Shown here: piece after piece, positions 48,957-62,904 of the stretch | Layout: each line of letters opens with the position of its first letter | How positions within the stretch are numbered: the first letter of the stretch is position 1 | Source of the DNA: Panorpa germanica | Taxonomy: Eukaryota > Arthropoda > Insecta > Mecoptera > Panorpidae | Assembly: GCA_963678705.1 (NCBI GenBank) | Contig: OY783212.1 | Span: 7,502,001 to 7,566,000 of the forward strand | Reading direction: 5' to 3' | Length of the DNA stretch: 64,000 bases | The notes under the pieces: model-generated | What the model saw: only the letters and a program-made list of their open reading frames with translations | Told to the model about the DNA's origin: nothing | The model's database searches: none | Position numbers and translations under genes: made by a program

Positions 48957-51608
48957 AGAGAAAATCGTAATCTGACAATTTACAACTACACAGTTCAAAC
49001 CTTACCTTGAAACTGTTTGTTATAGAAAGAGTTCAGAAATTTTAACTTTGTAACCTTTTCTGAGTAAACTAACTAAGTCCATAATAGTTTTATGATGTCG
49101 GTTATAAATCTGCGGTGCAGCCGATTGGCGTGTTTTGGTGTTTCACATGAATTACATGATACCTAGTCAGTCGTCTGATCGTCTGAACACTACAACTAAC
49201 AGATCGCTAACCTTTCTGTAAACGTCAGAGTCAGACAGAACTAAAAATACACACACACACACTCACTAAACTTTGAAAAATGTTTCAATTTTTTACATTT
49301 AATTTAAAACTCCGTTACAAAAAAAATGATATATATTTTATATTTAATATTAACTATAAATATAATTCAAATATATTTGTCTCTGGTTGTAGTATTAAAT
49401 TCACTGCTGCGAAGTTAGCTGTTTCATGTAGATACTTGTATTGTACAGAGAAAAGAGCTTGTATCTATAAACACGTTTCATATTTGTGCGAATAGGCGTG
49501 TCAGAAATGTCAAACAATAAAGAAATATTATATAAATGAAACTAAAACGGGGTAAGAATTTTACATCTGTCAGTACATTAATAATATTACTGGATCTGTG
49601 GTGAGGTGGAGGGGAAAGGGGGTAGGAGGAGGTTAGTACTGGTACCGATGTTAAATGTATAATGTTCTGTTAGTGAGAAGAAAAAAAAACAAATTATACA
49701 AAAAAACTGCTACATGAATCAATTATGTTAAACATCAAAGCGATGAAAAAACGACGGACATGTCAAAATGAGCTCCACGTTCCATATTTACATAAAAAGC
49801 CATTGCTATTTGAAACGATCGTTTGCGTTGCGTCAACGCTATGATATTGTGAACGTTTCTGAATAAATCATATGAATTACATTTAAGTTACATTGAATAT
49901 GATGATTTTTCAATATTTCATTAACCTAAAAAATTAGGTTTTCAAGTCTTGTCAAAAACCGACCACAGTAACTAACGAAAAATGTAACCGAGGTATTTTG
50001 CTTGGTTAAGCTACATTTATGTTCGACTCGAGCTAAGAAGGTTTGTAATAACGCAGTGACTATTCAAAAATCTACCATAAGTTACTATAGTACCCCTATT
50101 CGCACTTGTATGTTCTACCATAAGACCTTTTTTCAAGAATTTTTTCTGAGAAAACTGTTAAATTTATTAATGTAAAAATTTCTACACATATTATGATAAC
50201 TTTTAACTGTATTTTTACATTTATGTAATTGTAAAAATAATAATTTTGAAAGCTGTTATAGCTGATCTCCAGAAGCTCTTCTCAAAAAAGACATCTTACG
50301 GTGACCACGATATCTCTGGACTAGATCATTTAAAATGAAAAAACCAAACGGATTACGTTAAAATAATGTATTATCTTGTAATTAATCGAAGGAATAATCA
50401 ACATAACTGTTTTTGACAAAAAGGCGGCTTCTCAAAAAAAATAATCGATTTTTGACCAAAATTTTGAACTTAAATTGATTATAAAAACAAAAATATTTAA
50501 CTATGAGAAAAAACCTTTTATTAATTACTAACAAATATACTTAAGAAGCTTGTGTTACATTTTGAGACTGATCGGATCCGCCGTTTCCGAGAAATCTTGG
50601 TCACTGACTAGGAAAACGCGCTTAAATTTTCAAAAGCTCCTTGCATTGAGTAAAAAATTACATAACTTGGAAAATAATCGCCAGATTTACTTGAAATTTT
50701 CTGTGTGTGTACTTAAATATATGTACATTACAAAAATGAAATTTAAAAAATCGATTTTTTTAAATTCTGACACTATATAACACAAAATTTTGCCTACTGT
50801 TCATTTTTAACATCTCTATTTAATTCAGTCTATTGTGAATTCTACCACATGTAAATTTTCTTTATTAAATTTCCTTATTAAAATTTATTTGATAAGTACA
50901 GATTAATAATACATGCAGGGCGTATTAATGACTGCTTACCTTAAGCGCTCCGTTCCCCTGTGCGGACGCCCATGCATGCTATTATTTACAATGTATTTTA
51001 ATTAATACCCATAAAACTTTATATCTATATTCGCAATATTGAATAAATCGCAAGCAATTAAAAGTAATATAAATTCATTAACTACAAATTCATTAACTAA
51101 CAGTAAGATTAAATACCATTTTAATTGCAAGTTCTATTGTTATACCATATATCTCTATATGGTTAGCAATCTACTTGCAACAAATATATTATGGTAATGA
51201 GTGGTCATTAGTTGTTAATGATCGGGGGAAAAACATCGCCTATAATTATAACATGATTTGCTGAATTATTATTAAATTACAACTCAAGGACACTGGCACG
51301 GGTTAACACAAATTATGGTTATGTAATTATAATCGATTGGTTAACAAAAGTACACATACTGCACCACTGCTTTTCCGTTATGCAATTGTAAACATTTTTG
51401 CAATATTCTACATAGTTTTTAAATTATATACTAAGTTATAATTAAAAGACAATAAAAATCAACAACTTTATCAACATTTAATTCACTCAATTAATTTATC
51501 AACTGAGAAGGATGATAATAAATAAATTATAAAAACAATGTGAACATTTTGTAGCCTGGATTGTTTTAATATTAGATTGTTAAGATTTTACCTTTCAAAT
51601 TTATGTTG
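48957..51608. other. Gene-free DNA
   Basis: G-run-rich stretch at 49598-49640 (GAGGTGGAGGGGAAAGGGGG and beyond). At 50938-50985 a transposon end shared with 52470-52616. No exon recognised; frames at 49280-49495 and 50550-50780 are AT-driven. Confidence 0.5.
50954..50985. repeat. Partial end of repeat family J
   Basis: CGTTCCCCTGTGCGGACGCCCATG matches the right end of the short element at 52470-52616; the rest of the copy is not recognisable. Confidence 0.5.
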
Positions 51609-51716
51609 CTCACATATACGAGGCCTCAACACCACTATATTGCAAATATTATTTGTAGAAGATCGTCGGTGATAAGACTTACAATCAAAATAAACAAATG
51701 TTTAATAAATTAGGCA
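51609..51716 (+). repeat. SINE-like repeat family D, diverged 3-prime fragment
   Basis: CTCACATATACGAGGC, GTAGAAGATCGTCGGTGATA and AATAAATTAGG correspond to the body of the copy at 22461-22715. Confidence 0.6.
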
Positions 51717-52469
51717 ATAATTGTAATATATGCGCTGTTCGTATTAAATGCATTGGCATTAAACTGTATACTGTTTTCGCTTTCGTTAATACCGCTTTGG
51801 TTAGTGCAGCATAAATATTTGGAAAAGAATTGTTGCAACTCACTCACACTCAGTTTGTTGCAATAAGTGTAAGTGAGACATAGATATAGAGTTTTAACTA
51901 AAGTCTGTACATCAATTCGAAATGATGGAGACATAAATAATATATTATTATGGGCAATCCTAACGAAATCGTAATTCTGTGGCTGATGCTTCAAAATTTT
52001 TACCAGTGAAGACTAATACAAATACAAACATTGACAAATATTTAGGGAACATTTATGGTTGATGTTTAGTTTTATAACTCTTTCTCAAAATCGTCATCAA
52101 CATTTCAAGTTGAAAATTGGCTTCAGTGCAAATTCACACTTGATAACTTATTACAAGCTAATGCCAAGATTTATTTTCTACTTCTCGAATATAAAATTGT
52201 CTTGCAATGTAAGTTTCACACAAATTAAACAAAATAAAGTGTTACATTGTTGTACATTTTCTATCGAACACGTTCCTTAATCAAAGGGCGAAACTAACTA
52301 AAGAATATTCAAGATATACTTCAAACGTACTATAACATTTAATAACCTACTTATATATTTACCGGTATTCAACATCAGGCGTTGTTAAACCTCCTCTGCC
52401 ACCCCTTTCCATAAAACACCTGTCTCAGGATATATCCACCACCACGTTTAAAGGTATGTATGTCATATC

Positions 52470-52616
52470 CATGGGCGTCAGCAGAAAATTTAAGAGGAGG
52501 TTTCAAAATAATAAGTGTTAATATATAACAGATTCTATTCTGCTAAGTAAGTTTTGATATTTCGGAAAAATGGGTGTTAAAGTCTTCCGTTTACCTCCGC
52601 TACCGGACGCCCATGA
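52470..52616. mobile_element. 147-bp MITE, family J, with 7-bp target duplication
   Basis: The ends CATGGGCGTC and GGACGCCCATGA are inverted repeats of about 10 bp. TCATATC flanks both sides (52463-52469 and 52617-52623). No coding capacity. The 7-8 bp duplication points to hAT- or P-like transposition, or to a short retroposon with inverted ends by chance. Confidence 0.7.
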
Positions 52617-52623
52617 TCATATC

Positions 52624-53821
52624 GATCATTTACTAAATCAGAATTATTTCTAAGACGATACGATAATAAACTATCGTTAAATATTACTTTAATGTTAAAT
52701 ATTAACTTTGTTGTCGATGTGTTACACTAAATAAAAGACAAATATTCAAAAATTAATGAATGACTCATATAATATTCATGTTGGTTATTAATTTATAATG
52801 TTGGTAACGATAGGGGAAACAAAGGTATAACATAAAACGCACTATGTGTTATAAAATCCATAAAAAGACCAGTTTATATTGTGATAAAACATTAAAACAT
52901 CAACACATGTAGTTAACAAAGTGCAACACATGAATATATTTACGATAAACATTTAGTTTTATTTTTAGTTTTATGGTTGTCAATTATTATCGGCCAGATT
53001 ACGTTGTACTTTTATAATTATGACACTAAAATACATTATATGGTATTGTTTATGTAGTTTTGTGCATAAATAATACATATTTAATATAGGAACTATGTAA
53101 TATTTATTATTACTAAAAGAAAAAGTATTTTATAACCTCAAAATATTACTGTTACTAACTCGTAAATGTAATGACGCCTAACCTCATTCTACAATAATAA
53201 CTTTTGTGTTTCATAATGTTGAAAGATGTTTCGTATTTCCGAACGTGGCATCTACAACAAAATAATTATGTGTGTACAATGTGTTGTAAATTTGCAACAA
53301 ATATGACCGTTATGTAGTACAGATATTTCTTTTAGTAGTGTTTAACAGGGTGAAAATAATCTATCCATACTAACAAAAGAGACGGGATTGTTTGTCGAGT
53401 TAGAATTAGTCCTAGCACATAACCTTTAGAAAGCCGCCATTTTTATTTCTTTAAACTAGTAAATGGACTCATTTAAATAACAGCAATTAAATTAATTTTC
53501 TCGGTAAACAAGTACAACATATTTACTCACGCGGAGTAACATATTTACATGACTTTCTTAGCCTTTGCTTCTGTCTCTATCTCTGTTCTCTTACCTTTAC
53601 CACCTTTAGCTTTATGTTACGATTCGTTTGGTAGGGAATGTTCATCAGTCAGTATCTGCACAGGAGTGTAGTTCTTCAAATTTTGTAATTTAATTAGTAT
53701 TGATTGTCTGTCAATAGAAGGTAATAAGTTACCTTCTAAGGAGACAACGATTTAGAGTATCGAGGAAAAGCAGAGAATATTAAATACCAAATTAATTAAT
53801 CAAAATTGAAGCTAAAAGGAA
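52624..53821. other. Gene-free AT-rich DNA
   Basis: No gene, RNA or bounded repeat recognised. Confidence 0.5.
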
Positions 53822-53930
53822 TTTTTTTTTTAAAATATTTATTTGACTGCATCAATTTCCATAAGTTATTAGTACTTTAAACAATATATACATTTATAAA
53901 CATTTACAATACATAATTTACAACTTTCTG
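53822..53930 (-). repeat. Retroelement 3-prime tail, family C, copy 2
   Basis: The minus strand reads TTTATAAATGTATATATTGT, AGTACTAATAACTTATGG, TTGATGCAGTCAAATAAATA and then an A-run (53822-53832 as T on the plus strand). AATAAA followed by poly(A) is the mark of a retroposed end. Confidence 0.8.
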
Positions 53931-56900
53931 AAGCAAATTGTCACTGGATAGGAATAAAAATAAATTTGCTCTTTAACTTCATTATTAAGCGTAAAATATT
54001 CATAAACTTGTAGTACCTGTATTGAAAATATAATATATCAACAGCATAATTGGTCCAGCTAAGCACGGCAACATAGACATTACCTTAAATACATGTAAAA
54101 TTATTTGTAAGTCAGATTTACTAATATTTCCTGCATTTCATATATATATATTTTTTACCAAATGTTACGTTTTGTAGTTATTAGTTTAGTCTAATCTTGT
54201 CTATTGTTGTTAAATAAATGTATACTTAATATTTTTACAAATACAGTTTATTTGTAAACAGTTTTATCTTCTTCCTAAAATATAAACTTATGTCAAAGGA
54301 TAATTCTTTTAGGCAATCTGACCTTATAGCTTAACATGTTACAGGAAAACTTTAATATGTTAAATAAACTTTAAATACATGTCGCTGTGTTTAGCGAATG
54401 CATATTAACCTAATTAAATGGATATAACCGCATTCAAAAAATTACTAGAAAGAATAGAATTCCAGATAAGAGCTAAAAAATATTACTAGATGTAAAATTT
54501 TGACTTGAATTGGATTTTTCCCCAATTGGGTTGAATTTCAACATACAATTCTTTCTAGGTATGTGTGTTCAATAAGAATTTAATAAGAAGTAGTTATATA
54601 AAATAGTAATGAACTGTTTAGAAAATTTTTTGAATATTTAAAAACATTTTCAAAAGGTTTATAAAAATTACAATGTTTAAAATACGATTTCACTAACTAT
54701 GCTTGATTTTGGAATCATATTTAAGTGCACCAAAAGAGCACAAGAAATATCTTGAGAAATATAAAAAGTAAAGTTTGCATTTAAGGTAATCAATACCAAC
54801 TACACCACTGTATAATGTACATACATACAATTTATTTTATTTATCTCGTATACTCGTATTTGTTTTAATTTATACCAAACGCCAAGCGACTCAAGTGAAT
54901 GCTTTTTGTATTAGGAATATAAAATATATCTCAAATTAAAGTTTGTAATGAATTTTGTAGCCCACGCAGCCTTTACAAACATTAAGTATATTGGCGTGAG
55001 CTTAACAGACTCGCTACCGGTGTTTCAGCTCTATATATTTAAGTTACAACAAAATAAAACAAAAACAAAAATGCATTCATTTTGTCATAAACCATTCAGA
55101 TATGATTTAAAAAGCAACAATGTTTTCTCATACCTTGTTTAAATTATTTGCTGTAGGTTGAAATCATTGAAATTGTATGTATTGTGTTAAACTATGTGTA
55201 TTTTAATAACAAAACAAACGTTTAGAATCGAATTCGACACAGCTTGTTTTATGCATAGCTAAAACAAGCGGCAAAACTGAAATTTTAATTTGATATAGCT
55301 ATAACTCCGTTACACTAAACTACTGTATCTTCCGGTTCTGGTCCAAACCTGTGCTATATTTTCTGAGTGTTTCTGAGCGTCAAAATTTATTTGATGATTT
55401 AGTGTGACTATAAATACTGTACCAATGGAAGATAGATCGTGAAAAGGACATAAAGAAACTGTTAAAAGAAGACAAAGAAGAAAGGAGATGGATGCGAAAG
55501 AGAAGAAGTAGTAGAGGACAGAAAGGGCCAGAGCTGATACAATGGCAAGATAGAAGAACTGACTTTAACTTAAATAGGAATAAAAAATTTAGAATAATTT
55601 CAAGTTTAATTTGGTAATGAAATGTAATTAGAAAAATTAATGTTGGAAGTATAAAAGCATAAGCATTAAATTCTTAAATACAATACACTAAAAATACTGT
55701 CAATATTGTAGGAGGTCATCGGTGATAGCATATAGCGTAGTTCAATTATATAATAAATACTTACGTACAAATTATATTTTTAATTTTTTGCTTTATGCTT
55801 TTGCTTCTACGGTTTATGAAAATACCAAATGAAGAAATTCACTGCCAAAATCAATTGTAGAACACTTTACTTATATTCCAACGTTGATTATCATTTAATT
55901 ACAGCTAAGCTTTGTTTATAACTTCAGTGCTACCATGCATGTAGCGTATATTATTTTAACACATTGTTTGATGGCCTGAAGCTATAAAATGTGGTTTGAA
56001 ATATAAACGATTTAGTATTTAACTGTTCTGTTAAAATAGGGAGCTTTACAACTTCATATCATAGTGATTGTTTGTAGTTTGTATCCCCAAAAGTATCATA
56101 AAAACAACCCTAATAGCCTACGGGACTCGGGTTAGTGCAAGTCAAATAGAAATGATACACCATATAAAGCTTTTAGTAAAACAAAGTTTAAAAAAAGTCA
56201 AGTCTAAATATTTACGTAACCCACAAAGATAAATACAACTGAATTTTTAAGAACTCTGTAGTTAGTATAGTGCTTACATGAATGAAAAAAACAAATCTTT
56301 ATTAGTTAAATAAAGTAAAAAGTCAAGTACTAGGAATTTTCAGAACAAAATTCTAAAATAGAGCTTTTTCTGCACAACTTATGGATGTATCTCATGAAAG
56401 AATTGGTATCGCATGGAATAGTATATCCAACCCTCATCTCTGGATAACATTAGTCTAACGTTTACGAGGTCTATGACCAAACCTCCCCTTCTCTCGTTTC
56501 CTTTTGGCTATATACGTCGCACGTGTTCAACAATCAAGAAACGTTGAGATTTAAGAAACCCAGAGGAAATGCTCGTAAATAACTATCAAAAAATAAGGGA
56601 TGAAAAAAGGTCAAGAGGGATCATATAGATGAAAGTAAATGTCCTTCATAAAAAGAACTCCTTAAGAATATCAAATACATCTCAACTTCTACATTGGCAA
56701 ACAAATTCAGGAAGGGATGCTTCGAGGGTCACTTAAATGTGCAGATACGAGTAGAGAGGAATGGTTACTATTAAATTTTGTTACTATAACAAGTAGATTA
56801 AAAAATTTTATAAAAAAATCTTTTTCTTTAAAAATTTGATTTTTAAACTTTTTTGCACATGTTATTTTTTCTCATTTCCTGTCCACATTGTCATTTTACA

Positions 56901-57907
56901 AAAATTTGAACATAATTAGTTTCGGTAGCCAATTACTATTGAAGGGAGTCGTTTACAATTTTTTTTCCTTTACAAATCTTAACTATGACATAATTGAACC
57001 ATAATCTGATACTTCTTTAAAATTTTTTAAAACGTCTTTAAGAACCTTTTTTTTTGGACCACCTATTGTGTATATTTCAACTTCAAACACATTTTTTTGT
57101 ATATTTATTTATCGATTCAAATTCTTACACTTGTTATTATAAAAAAATTAATAAAATTGAGTAGTTGATCAGTTTAAAAAAAATATACCTGTATCACGAT
57201 GTTTTTTTTGATATTATTAAATTTATTGTTCTTAATAATTTATATTCAGGTGAAGTTCAATGTTCTAGCGGTAATTACAATTTTAGAGCACCCCGCACTA
57301 TGCCACACATCGTTATTTAACGGATCTGCGAGTACATTTCGTATTTCATTGCCAGAACACTTTCATTTGACCTTCAGTGTCAAAATGTACATGATTGTTC
57401 AATTAGCGAAATTAATTATTATGTTATTAATTATTATATTACATATTCTATTATTATATAATAAGTTTTAATGATATTCAGCATTATTTTACTTCCTCTT
57501 GTGATCTATGACTCAAAAGAATTTATACGTCGTTAACTTTCATGTTATTTTCAAGCATTCAGCAAGCTAACATACTTTAACATTAGTAAAACGCTTTCCT
57601 AAGGATTTTAACAACGAAAGTTAACGTTAATTTAATAATATTATACATCATTATATCAGAATAAAAGTTATTAACAAACTCTACCTATGGCAACTACTTT
57701 TAATCGTTAACGATATAGTTATCAATAACTTTGAAAAGTTTTTCAACAACAATACAATAATTGTTTGTAACAAGTTAACAATATTATTGCAAGGTATAGA
57801 TAATTTTGGAATTTAATAATTTATGGAAAAAAGCGTCTTGGTCGTTATAGATAAAATTTGATAGTGATCTGATTAAGATTAATATTATTTTAATGGGGGC
57901 GTAGTAA
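53931..57907. other. Gene-free DNA
   Basis: No coding exon identified. A short family D fragment (GGAGGTCATCGGTGATAG) lies near 55711, and a purine-rich stretch at 55440-55560. The 90-codon frame at 57199-57471 is hydrophobic from AT-rich codons and has no domain. Confidence 0.5.
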
Positions 57908-58253
57908 CCCAGGTAGAAATGAATCTTGAAATTAGATTTTATAAAGCTAGGTTGGTGCAAAATTAAATGTACCCAAGCTGAATAACCTTGCAGGATTAGC
58001 TAGTACCAATTGGAAAACGCATGTATTTTACTCTTTCAGCAAGTTTGCGCTACGCTTATAAAATGAACATACCAAATTTCATAGAACGCTTGGCAAATAA
58101 GCTAGTAGATATCAAATTTTAATGCTTAATTATTCGTTTAGAGTTGTGTTGTATATTATTCTAGTAGCAACCTTGCAGTTAGCTTGTATACCAAGTCTTA
58201 TACACCAACCATAAATAACGCTACCTGCACTCCAAGACAATTTTCTACCTGGG
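57908..58253. mobile_element. CCCAGG-ended MITE, family I, copy 3
   Basis: Starts CCCAGGTAGAAATGAATC and ends ATTTTCTACCTGGG. AA lies immediately outside each end. At 346 bp it is over twice the other copies, so they may be internally deleted. Confidence 0.8.
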
Positions 58254-59776
58254 AATATTTACGTTTATACGTCTTATGTTTTGTTTCACTCAGGTGTTCT
58301 GTGCGTTCTTAAAATTGACCTATAACTGTATTGGTAATGAATTGATCTACCGAACAGTCGATTGTAGCAACAGAGGGTCACTCATTGGACATTGATAATT
58401 ATAATTAATAAGAATAATTATATTTTTTTGTAATTATATCAGAAGGTATTTATTTACCTTATTATATATTCACCACCATTATTAGAAAATTGTGATTATA
58501 GTTCATAATTTCAGATTTAATTGCTTCTAATTATTTCTAATTTTGTATATATATAATACGGGTATGTATATATACTAGTATATTTCTTTACAAACTTACG
58601 GGGCCATCCATAAATTACGTTACACAAATTTCCTGCAATTCTAGAAGGTTGATACTAAAAATAATATGTATTCGTCAATAGTGGCGCCATTTGTATGTCA
58701 TCCTACGAACTTATTGAGTGAAGTGATAAACATTATGTTAATAGCTCTCAATATAAAGTGGGCTAACGAGAAATAACTCCAATACATAATACTGTAATAG
58801 TCGGCGTCACACGTACTAATAGAAACTAAAATAATAAATTAAATGTCAAGAACATTTTAATTTTTAATAATTGGTAGAGTTTTTATTTTAGATTTTTTAT
58901 GCAGTAAACTATAAATATAAAAAATCTAAAATAAGATAAATAATAAATGACATGTCATTCAAGAGAACCTATCAAAGAAATTCATCACAAATTCCCCATA
59001 CAAATTCTTCAAAATACATTTAAAATTTTATAATTGTAGAGTTCAAGAAACTAAAAGTTTTGCAAGTAGAGTCCACACAATTTGTACAGCCAGTTTGTCG
59101 TGTTTAGTTGAACATAGGCAATATTAAAAAATAAACAAACAAAAACTTCTGATAAACTAGTAATACTATAGTCAAAGCATTGTAGAACTTTCAATATTGG
59201 TTGATTTTCTACCATCATGTTTTCAAATTTGTAAAAGGAACTAACAGTGGAAATAAAACCATTTCCATTGTGTAGACGTCTTCCGTTTCCCGTCTCCTGT
59301 CTGTCGTTTTGTGTCGTGCCGTGTTGAACGTAATCCAAGTTATGAGTAGATAAACAAATAATACAGCTTTTTGTTTGCTTAACAAGTGGAGCTTTCTTGC
59401 TGTTACAAGAATTATGGATAAATTGTTGTCAGAGTCTGAACGGCACAGATTTCTTGATTTTATTATTGACACATTATTTAAATGACGCATTGAATTCAAT
59501 TAACACTTTGATCGGTAGACAACAAAATATAAATGTTCCAGTTCATTAGTGAGACATCTACAAATATTTAGTTTTGATATAATGAGGAATGCAATGTTCG
59601 AGTTAACGTCATCAGTTTATCTGCATTAAAAATTTCTTTGGTTTCGTTTAAGAATTTGAAGGCCTCAGGAATAGAGTCAGCTATTTGAAAGCAGGGATAG
59701 TTTGAAAAACCTTATTGACTTTATTAATAAAACAATTTAAATCTTTTTATTGTAATACCCATACTTGTATCTATAC
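58254..59776. other. Gene-free DNA
   Basis: A transposon-like end GGGGCCATCCATAAATTACG lies at 58600-58619, and a perfect 18-bp hairpin at 58883-58934. Overlapping minus-strand frames at 59051-59499 show no domain. 59560-59776 may be the inner part of the family C retroelement. Confidence 0.5.
58883..58934. repeat. Perfect 18-bp stem hairpin
   Basis: TTATTTTAGATTTTTTAT pairs perfectly with ATAAAAAATCTAAAATAA across a 16-base loop. Confidence 0.85.
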
Positions 59777-59880
59777 GTTGTAAATTATGTATTGTAAATG
59801 TTTATAAATATGTATATATTGTTTTAAGTGCTAATGCTATCTTTTAACAGTTGATGCACTCAAATAAATATTAAAAAAAA
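59777..59880 (+). repeat. Retroelement 3-prime tail, family C, copy 3
   Basis: GTAAATTATGTATTGTAAAT, GTTTTAAGTGCTAATG and GTTGATGCACTCAAATAAAT, then an A-run. This is the clearest copy, with AATAAA about 5 bases before the A-run. Confidence 0.85.
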
Positions 59881-62693
59881 GAGTTCGACACATAACTGCA
59901 TATTCAACATAATTTCGATTTTTAGTGATGTCTTACTAATGAACTGGGCAATCAGTATAACTATTTTGAAGAAGCAGAGTTGGCACTAATAATTTATATT
60001 CGTATTTTTAAACTACACCTTTAAATATTAGATAATTTTTCAAATTGCTATATTTAACACTTTATCTATTTAGCAATCTTTAGGTCAGCTGATAAAATCT
60101 AGCATTCGAAAAGATAAATTAGGAAAGTTGGAGTTAGTCAGTCCGAGAGAAATTTATTGTACATGGGAGAGGATGATTTGCTGGCTCTCTTACTCTATTT
60201 TAAAGATTTTTACTTATTGTTTATCTAAGGCCGCGTTCGATTTATCGTGCTGTTTACCGAATCAACATTTCTGGCAACGCATATGTGGAGAGCACCTCGG
60301 AAAGTATGTACCTCGAACCTATATTATTCACTGTATTATCAACGTATTACAAATATTCGCCGAACGAGGAAGACAGTCCACACAGGCGTATTGGACCCGA
60401 ACAGTCAAGTGTGAAACCCCCTTAAAAAATCTATTGAACACACAGTTTCTAATTTTAAAAATCAACAAAAGAACGTCTCAGCAATTTATTTTTCTGTACA
60501 AAAATATATTTACTACAATATGCTTGATAATAATGATTCCTTTTTCAAAATAATGCAAAGAAAAAAGTGTCAAAATTTATATACACATGGAAGAGGTCTT
60601 CAAAAAAGAATACATACCTAAGCTAATTGAAAGGACAATGCATTTAAAAGATCTAAGTTTAAAGATTTCAGCAATAGCACAATACACCAAGGAATGAACC
60701 TTCTTTACACAAAAGTAAAGGACGAGGTTGATGATTCAAAATAAAAAAATGTACGACATTCTACTTGTCAAAAATATAAATTATTAATGCACATCCAAAC
60801 GTGTAATTCAATTAAACGTTACGTAACACTGCATTAGCATCCTTTCATTACAATTATCCGCATATTTCAATTATGTTTAGAAGCCGATACGAAGAAAAAC
60901 CCTAATTACTGTTATAACAAGTCATCACCATTGCACATTGCACATCCATAACTGCATGACAAATAAGCAATAGCAAATTTTAAATTAATCATGATTATCC
61001 AATTTGTATTATCATCATTGATGTCATCTCTTTCTCTTTTTAGTAGTGTGTCTCTTTTACTCCAAGTGTTGATAAAGTGGTGGAGTAGCAAGTAAAACAC
61101 AAAACACTTTTGTATATATTTATCTGACTTCATCAGGAAAACCCTAAAAACCTTACACCTCATTGTCCTCACAAAAAGAATCTATTTCTGCCACGTCATC
61201 GTGGTCAGCAATCGCCGACAAGGCGCCTGCACCAGAAGGTGTACATTCAAATAACTAATGACTTGTCACCAGTGCCGGTTCGGACATAGGTGCTGCAGTG
61301 AAAATTTCGATTTTATTTTAACATTTCTTAAATTTTGATGTATTTATCTTAAAATCATTATTTATTTTATTGTTTGAAATACAATATCACTCGCAATATT
61401 TTTCTTATCACATTCAAATATATTTATCAAAAAAGCGGAACAACGGATTATTTATCCTGGTTATCATAGAAATTAAACTTAGACGAATAGAATCTATGAC
61501 TAACTGTTACTGAGTAGATTGGGGTTTATAATATGGAAGTTTTGCCATGACAATCGGAGACAAAAGTATAGTCGACAGTCGATACAAAAACTTTAAAATA
61601 CTTAAAGGCAGAATAATTTATTTTTATCGGAAACTGTACTCGATACATAGAAAATTCATATGTTGACACACACCAAATTATTTTTCTTAAATTTCAACTT
61701 TAAATATTTATATCTTTTCAACAAATCGATAAAGAGAAATGATTGATTGAATGATAAGAAGAAATGAGAAATGATACATGAAACTATATCTTTGTGTCTT
61801 TTTCTTTAATACTTTATCGGCCCGTTGCATGTAATTATGTGCATTTTAATTATAAATATCTCGTTTTTTGACAAATTAAATACACCTAGATTTAGACTAT
61901 ATTTTAATTTTATCAAATTCTTAAGAGAATTGACTTTACGGCCAAACTACCTTAAATCAATAACGGATTAAACAGAATCTAAAATTCTATAAATTTACAC
62001 TAGATAGCAAAAAAAAAAAAAATAATTTTTTAAATAAAAAATGTATTAATATGATTTTTTGTGCTTAACTTTACGAACTACTCCTCCGCTCCTCATTCCT
62101 GACAAATACTCTGAATTACTTTTTTTTTTAATTTTATTTATAGAACCCCACTAGTATAAAATCTAGCGAGCCGACTCTGGTTGTTGTAACACTAAAAAAA
62201 AAAGTCAATATAATTGGTCAGTGCATTATACTAATTGATGCAAAAATGTCATTGTCTAACCTAAGCTGTGTCATCTAATTCACCGAAATATGCGGCTTCT
62301 CACCAAGAAGCAAGTCACTCATAACATAACCCCACTTTTTGCTATTTCAGCCACGTCATAATTTTATAACGGACAAACAGATTTTAGTTTTTTGCAGGTT
62401 CACTAAAATTAATTTGTATATACATTTCAAGGCCATAATTTAAATTTATCAAACGCTCACATTAATTATAAAGTATTTTGGTAATTAGGATAAACATAAT
62501 ATTATTTGTTTAATTATGAGAACAGTTTGGCCCCTGCGACTATGAGAACATCAGTGGTAATTAAAACTGCTATTAAATATTTTAATATCTATCATTATGC
62601 AGTGATCTAGTATTTCGCTTTAAGATGAATTGGCCATCGTAAATTTAGCCGGGTTTTTGTCTGTCAACAAGCCTTAGGGGGGGTAAGCGCACA
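59881..62693. other. Gene-free DNA
   Basis: The 141-codon frame at 60128-60553 is the longest unexplained one but has no domain or splice support. A family E fragment lies at 61220-61282. Nothing else recognised. Confidence 0.45.
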
Positions 62694-62820
62694 CTGGGAC
62701 AAGTGGTGTATTAATAAACATTAAAGTGGAAGGTTTAACACATGTTAAAGTATGCTAATGTGACTACACCCTACTGAAAACCTCGCAAATCGCAAGAAAA
62801 CTGTTGCAGTGTGAGACACT
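62694..62820 (+). repeat. Dispersed repeat family G, copy 3
   Basis: AAGTGGTGTATTAATAAACA, TTAAAG, CCTCGCAAATCGCAAG and CAGTGTGAGACAC align with 15786-15892. Confidence 0.7.
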
Positions 62821-62904
62821 CCTAACTCAGCAAATCTAACGCAAGAAAAGTTTATTGAAATAATATCTACATTACAATTACTCAGTTTTTTATTATCTAA
62901 CAAT

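Noticed and set aside
57199-57471. 90-codon hydrophobic frame resembling a membrane protein
   Set aside because: Hydrophobicity follows from TTT, TTA and ATT codons in AT-rich DNA; no conserved motif.
60128-60553. 141-codon frame
   Set aside because: Longest unexplained frame, but it has no recognisable domain, signal peptide or splice context, and its residues look like AT-rich random coding.
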